64,000 nucleotides of DNA from JBAZLV01 sp964586075. Lineage in GTDB: Bacteria > Nitrospirota > UBA9217. Below the pieces are notes generated by a model, which ran no database searches, was not told the DNA's origin, and worked only from the letters and a program-made list of their open reading frames with translations. Position numbers and translations under genes: made by a program. This document shows, in pieces, positions 61,801 to 64,000 of this stretch. The DNA lies in the NCBI GenBank assembly GCA_964586075.1, contig CAZPGZ010000002.1:1-64000 (forward strand), written 5' to 3'. Numbering within the stretch: the stretch's first letter is position 1; each line of letters begins with the position of its first letter.

Positions 61801-62331
61801 TCAACTCCGCGGGTATTTTGCCGCATATTCGCGCGCATAGGCGCAATAATGCTCGGTGGCAGTTTTAATTCGCAATGCATCCGACTCGTTTGCCGGACGG
61901 ACCACCTTTCCGGGAACTCCCATTACCAAGGACTTCGGCGGAATGATGGTTCCCGGTGCGACGAGCGCTCCGGCTGCAATAACGCTGCCGCGTCCTATGC
62001 GGGCGCCGTTCAGCACAATGGCTTTGATGCCGATCAGCACATCATCTTCGATTGTGGCCCCGTGCACAACAGCGCCATGCCCCAGGGTGACCCGTTTGCC
62101 CAGAACGCAGGGCGATCCCCGGTCGACGTGCAGGATGCACCCATCCTGCACATTGGTTTGCTCACCGATCACGATCTCGTCCGTATCGGCCCGGACGACC
62201 GCACCAAACCACAGGCTTGCTTCGGCCTCAATGGTCACATTTCCGATCACTACAGCACCAGGAGCAACAAATGCCGTTGCGTGTATTTTTTCCGGATGAT
62301 TCACAATGTCAAATTTAGTATCCACATTCAC
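61801..62331 (-). CDS. Gamma-carbonic-anhydrase-like hexapeptide protein
   Basis: The 176-residue protein is a left-handed beta helix of hexapeptide repeats. Metal-ligand positions are seen in DGCILHVDRG near 65, VTLGHGAVVHGATI near 85, and R-containing LWFGAVVRAD near 41. It belongs to the YrdA/CamH/PaaY group; enzymatic activity as carbonic anhydrase is plausible but not certain. Start codons at 62331 (GTG) and 62325 (GTG) are both possible; AGAGG spacing slightly favours the second. Confidence 0.85.
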   Translation of the reverse strand: MNVDTKFDIVNHPEKIHATAFVAPGAVVIGNVTIEAEASLWFGAVVRADTDEIVIGEQTNVQDGCILHVDRGSPCVLGKRVTLGHGAVVHGATIEDDVLIGIKAIVLNGARIGRGSVIAAGALVAPGTIIPPKSLVMGVPGKVVRPANESDALRIKTATEHYCAYAREYAAKYPRS

Positions 62332-62417
62332 CTCTGAGCATGTTTAGATGCTTCATCACGCTGCCGCGCACACGCCGCGCATCGCGTGGCACGGGCAGGC
62401 AACCAGTCATGGTATTT

Positions 62418-62861
62418 CTACGGCTGCAGCAACTCAAAACCTGTTGCGGAATCCATGAGCCGTTTTCCCGTGGTTTCCGTCAGCTCCCACAGCACAACTT
62501 CCATCACATGCCACGCCGTCACTCCCCGGCGCACGCATCCGGTTATGGTTTTTTCTTCCCGGCCCGCGGCAATGTGCATATGCAAAACCGGCTGTCCTGT
62601 TGCGTCGGGGAAAAGAGTGCCGACCCCCGCGATTTCGTGAACATTCTTGAGCATCGTTTCCATGGGAACAACAGGATGAGCACACCTCTGCTCAGGACCC
62701 ACGACCAGCCTGCTGTCAGCGTCTGCGCCGCCCAGCACGATGAGAGCCGCCGCGTTGATATGCTGTTCGCGGGCAAACAATTCAATACTCTCATGCAGCA
62801 CATCACCATTTTCCAGCCGCAGTATAAATATGCGTCCTTGTTTTGCCTCTGAAAATTTCAT
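62418..62861 (-). CDS. PPC (DUF296) domain protein
   Basis: The 147-residue protein has the PPC fold signature: RIFILRLENGDVLHESIELF near residue 12, AALIVLGGADADSRL near 37 and PVLHMHIAAGREEKTITG near 88, including the two conserved His. In bacteria these are stand-alone trimers of unknown function; in plants the domain joins AT-hook proteins. The ATG at 62861 is preferred over 62951, which would extend into the terminator hairpin. Confidence 0.8.
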   Translation of the reverse strand: MKFSEAKQGRIFILRLENGDVLHESIELFAREQHINAAALIVLGGADADSRLVVGPEQRCAHPVVPMETMLKNVHEIAGVGTLFPDATGQPVLHMHIAAGREEKTITGCVRRGVTAWHVMEVVLWELTETTGKRLMDSATGFELLQP

Positions 62862-62910
62862 CGGAATGTTCTCCCGCCCGTTCAAAGGATAGGGGTGCGT
62901 TTTCAGCAAC

Positions 62911-62936
62911 AAAGGCCGGGGAAAATTCCCCGGCCT
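62911..62936 (-). terminator. Intrinsic terminator of PEP carboxykinase gene
   Basis: AGGCCGGGGAA and TTCCCCGGCCT form a perfect hairpin, followed on the minus strand by TTTG. It separates the PEP carboxykinase gene from the PPC gene. Confidence 0.85.
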
Positions 62937-62991
62937 CATTCTTTCATGCACCCAATGTCATTCTGCCGTACAATAAAACTCGTACTGCGTG

Positions 62992-64000
62992 CTACAACGG
63001 GTTCAGTGTTCTGTCGATCACGGTTCTTGCCGCCACAAGCGGATCGATAAATGCGCTGTCCATGTCGTGATCGATGTCCCGCTTGTTCGACAAAAACGTG
63101 ATGCGGTCCTGCATGCGGTGCCGGAGGAACTGAAGATATTCAGGCCGTTTCGATGGTTTGTAGTTTTTGTCGTAGTCCGGACTGAAGAGATCAATGCCAT
63201 TTGCCGGAAGGAAAAGACCCGGAAAAGACTTCCATTCGCGCCATTCAATCTTCCCCCGCACCACCTGGGTGACAATGCTCAGGGTAAGTTTTTTCGGAAT
63301 ATCGACTTCTTCGCCCGGCAGACCGAAATAGCCCGTATTCATGATATAGCATTCTGTGCCGAGCTTAAAAAGCTTTAAAAATTGGTGACAATCCTCTTCC
63401 AATGAATGGACGCGGAAGGGGTTTGCGAACGGTTCTATCACCAGTTTCGCGAGTTCTTCCTTGGGCACATTTTCAACGCCTTTTGCCCGCAGCGTGGCAA
63501 GAGAGGCCCCCATTGCCACGGCAAGGCCGTTGTCGGCCACCTTCATGACCGGCGGCAGGGATTGATCTTTTTGAAGCCAGATGAGTTGCTTGGGTCTGCT
63601 GCACGAATCGGCCGTAGTAAACATGTCGCGGGATTTAATGCAGCGCCCATTATCGTTTCTGATGTCCTGGCCGACGATCTCGCGCTTTCCGCTCCCGAGG
63701 TCCGTCACGGCCACGTTTTGTGCGGAATAAAAATACTTTATGATGGAATCCCGGAATACCACGGAATCGGTCTTGTCGAACAGGCTGGGCTCAAGCGCTA
63801 CGGTAATATTATCATCCAGGGCGATAAGAAATGCATCATCATGGATAATCGTCACTTTTTCGCTCGGCTTCAGTGTCCCCTCATGGTCGCTGCTGTTCGT
63901 AATGGATGACTTCCCCGAACCGGAAAGCCCGAACACGGCGATGGGGGGATGGTTGCCGATGGTTTTAATGCCTCCATGGCATGCTACCATGTTCTGCCTG
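62992..64000 (-). CDS. pckA: PEP carboxykinase (ATP), 5'-truncated by window end
   Basis: About 336 C-terminal residues are visible. The ATP-binding P-loop GLSGSGKSS lies near the visible start, followed by IIHDDAFLIALDD and later TTADSCSRPKQLIWL and EPFANPFRVHS. The family is usually 530-600 residues, so some 200 residues lie beyond base 64000. The enzyme converts oxaloacetate and ATP to PEP and CO2 in gluconeogenesis. Placement as ATP-type rather than GTP-type rests on the P-loop form and general sequence. Confidence 0.8.
   Translation of the reverse strand, partial: RQNMVACHGGIKTIGNHPPIAVFGLSGSGKSSITNSSDHEGTLKPSEKVTIIHDDAFLIALDDNITVALEPSLFDKTDSVVFRDSIIKYFYSAQNVAVTDLGSGKREIVGQDIRNDNGRCIKSRDMFTTADSCSRPKQLIWLQKDQSLPPVMKVADNGLAVAMGASLATLRAKGVENVPKEELAKLVIEPFANPFRVHSLEEDCHQFLKLFKLGTECYIMNTGYFGLPGEEVDIPKKLTLSIVTQVVRGKIEWREWKSFPGLFLPANGIDLFSPDYDKNYKPSKRPEYLQFLRHRMQDRITFLSNKRDIDHDMDSAFIDPLVAARTVIDRTLNPL

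Noticed and set aside
1..64000. CRISPR arrays, rRNA operons and ordinary tRNA genes
   Set aside because: No regularly spaced repeat-spacer array and no rRNA sequence were seen. The only tRNA-like T arm found is the one in tmRNA.

Overview
The window looks like a chromosomal segment from a Gram-negative anaerobe or facultative anaerobe of the Nitrospirota / former deltaproteobacterial type. The basis is gene content and order: a radical SAM protein (TIGR03960-like), pgeF, yggS, proC, yggT, divIVA, DUF167 and ssrA in a row; S21 next to a glycine-rich RRM protein; a DUF1015-gap-pgk-tpiA-secG operon; a Lon-like AAA_32 protease; a CxxCH-containing GGDEF/EAL sensor; and ATP-type PEP carboxykinase. 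This placement is inference and the species cannot be read from the sequence. Most genes lie on the minus strand.

Layout. 0-6.4 kb: an MreB-like actin, an Rnk/GreA-type factor, a B12/radical SAM enzyme, RRM protein plus S21, a TupA-like protein without a signal peptide and a DapB-like protein. 6.4-15.4 kb: an AT-richer accessory island ending at the 3' end of the tmRNA gene. It holds a toxin-antitoxin operon with a Panacea (DUF4065) domain, an SDR and a flavin reductase, at least one good attC site, a dead integron-type integrase, a dead IS3 element with truncated genes on both sides, and a 396-aa island protein. 15.4-24.6 kb: tmRNA (tag ANNQELALAA) and two housekeeping operons, including an HMGL-family synthase fused to a sensor-like domain. 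24.6-26.7 kb: a second integron relic, with an integrase fragment, a HEPN protein, an attC site and a UDG-like protein. 26.7-33.3 kb: TauE exporter, a NitT/TauT-type ABC importer, envelope proteins and DacF. 33.5-37 kb: Dus and a sigma-54 activator that faces a 25-bp-spaced repeat array, a candidate -24/-12 promoter and two very small genes. 37-49.5 kb: DUF4145, AsmA-like, methyltransferase, c-di-GMP sensor, thioredoxin, Lon-like protease, ABC-2 exporter and an OppA-like lipoprotein. 49.5-64 kb: the lower-glycolysis/secG operon, ribF, an NMO-family enzyme, a beta-hydroxyacid dehydrogenase, ndk, a patatin lipoprotein, gamma carbonic anhydrase, a PPC protein and a PEP carboxykinase cut by the window end.

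The most interesting parts are (1) two decayed integrons about 14 kb apart, each with a relic integrase facing away from its cassette genes and an attC-like site whose L box carries the expected extra C; (2) the sigma-54 activator, repeat array, promoter and microproteins at 36.2-36.8 kb; and (3) the three-gene toxin-antitoxin operon with two matching operator palindromes. All functional statements rest on motif and family recognition by eye; no database search was run.
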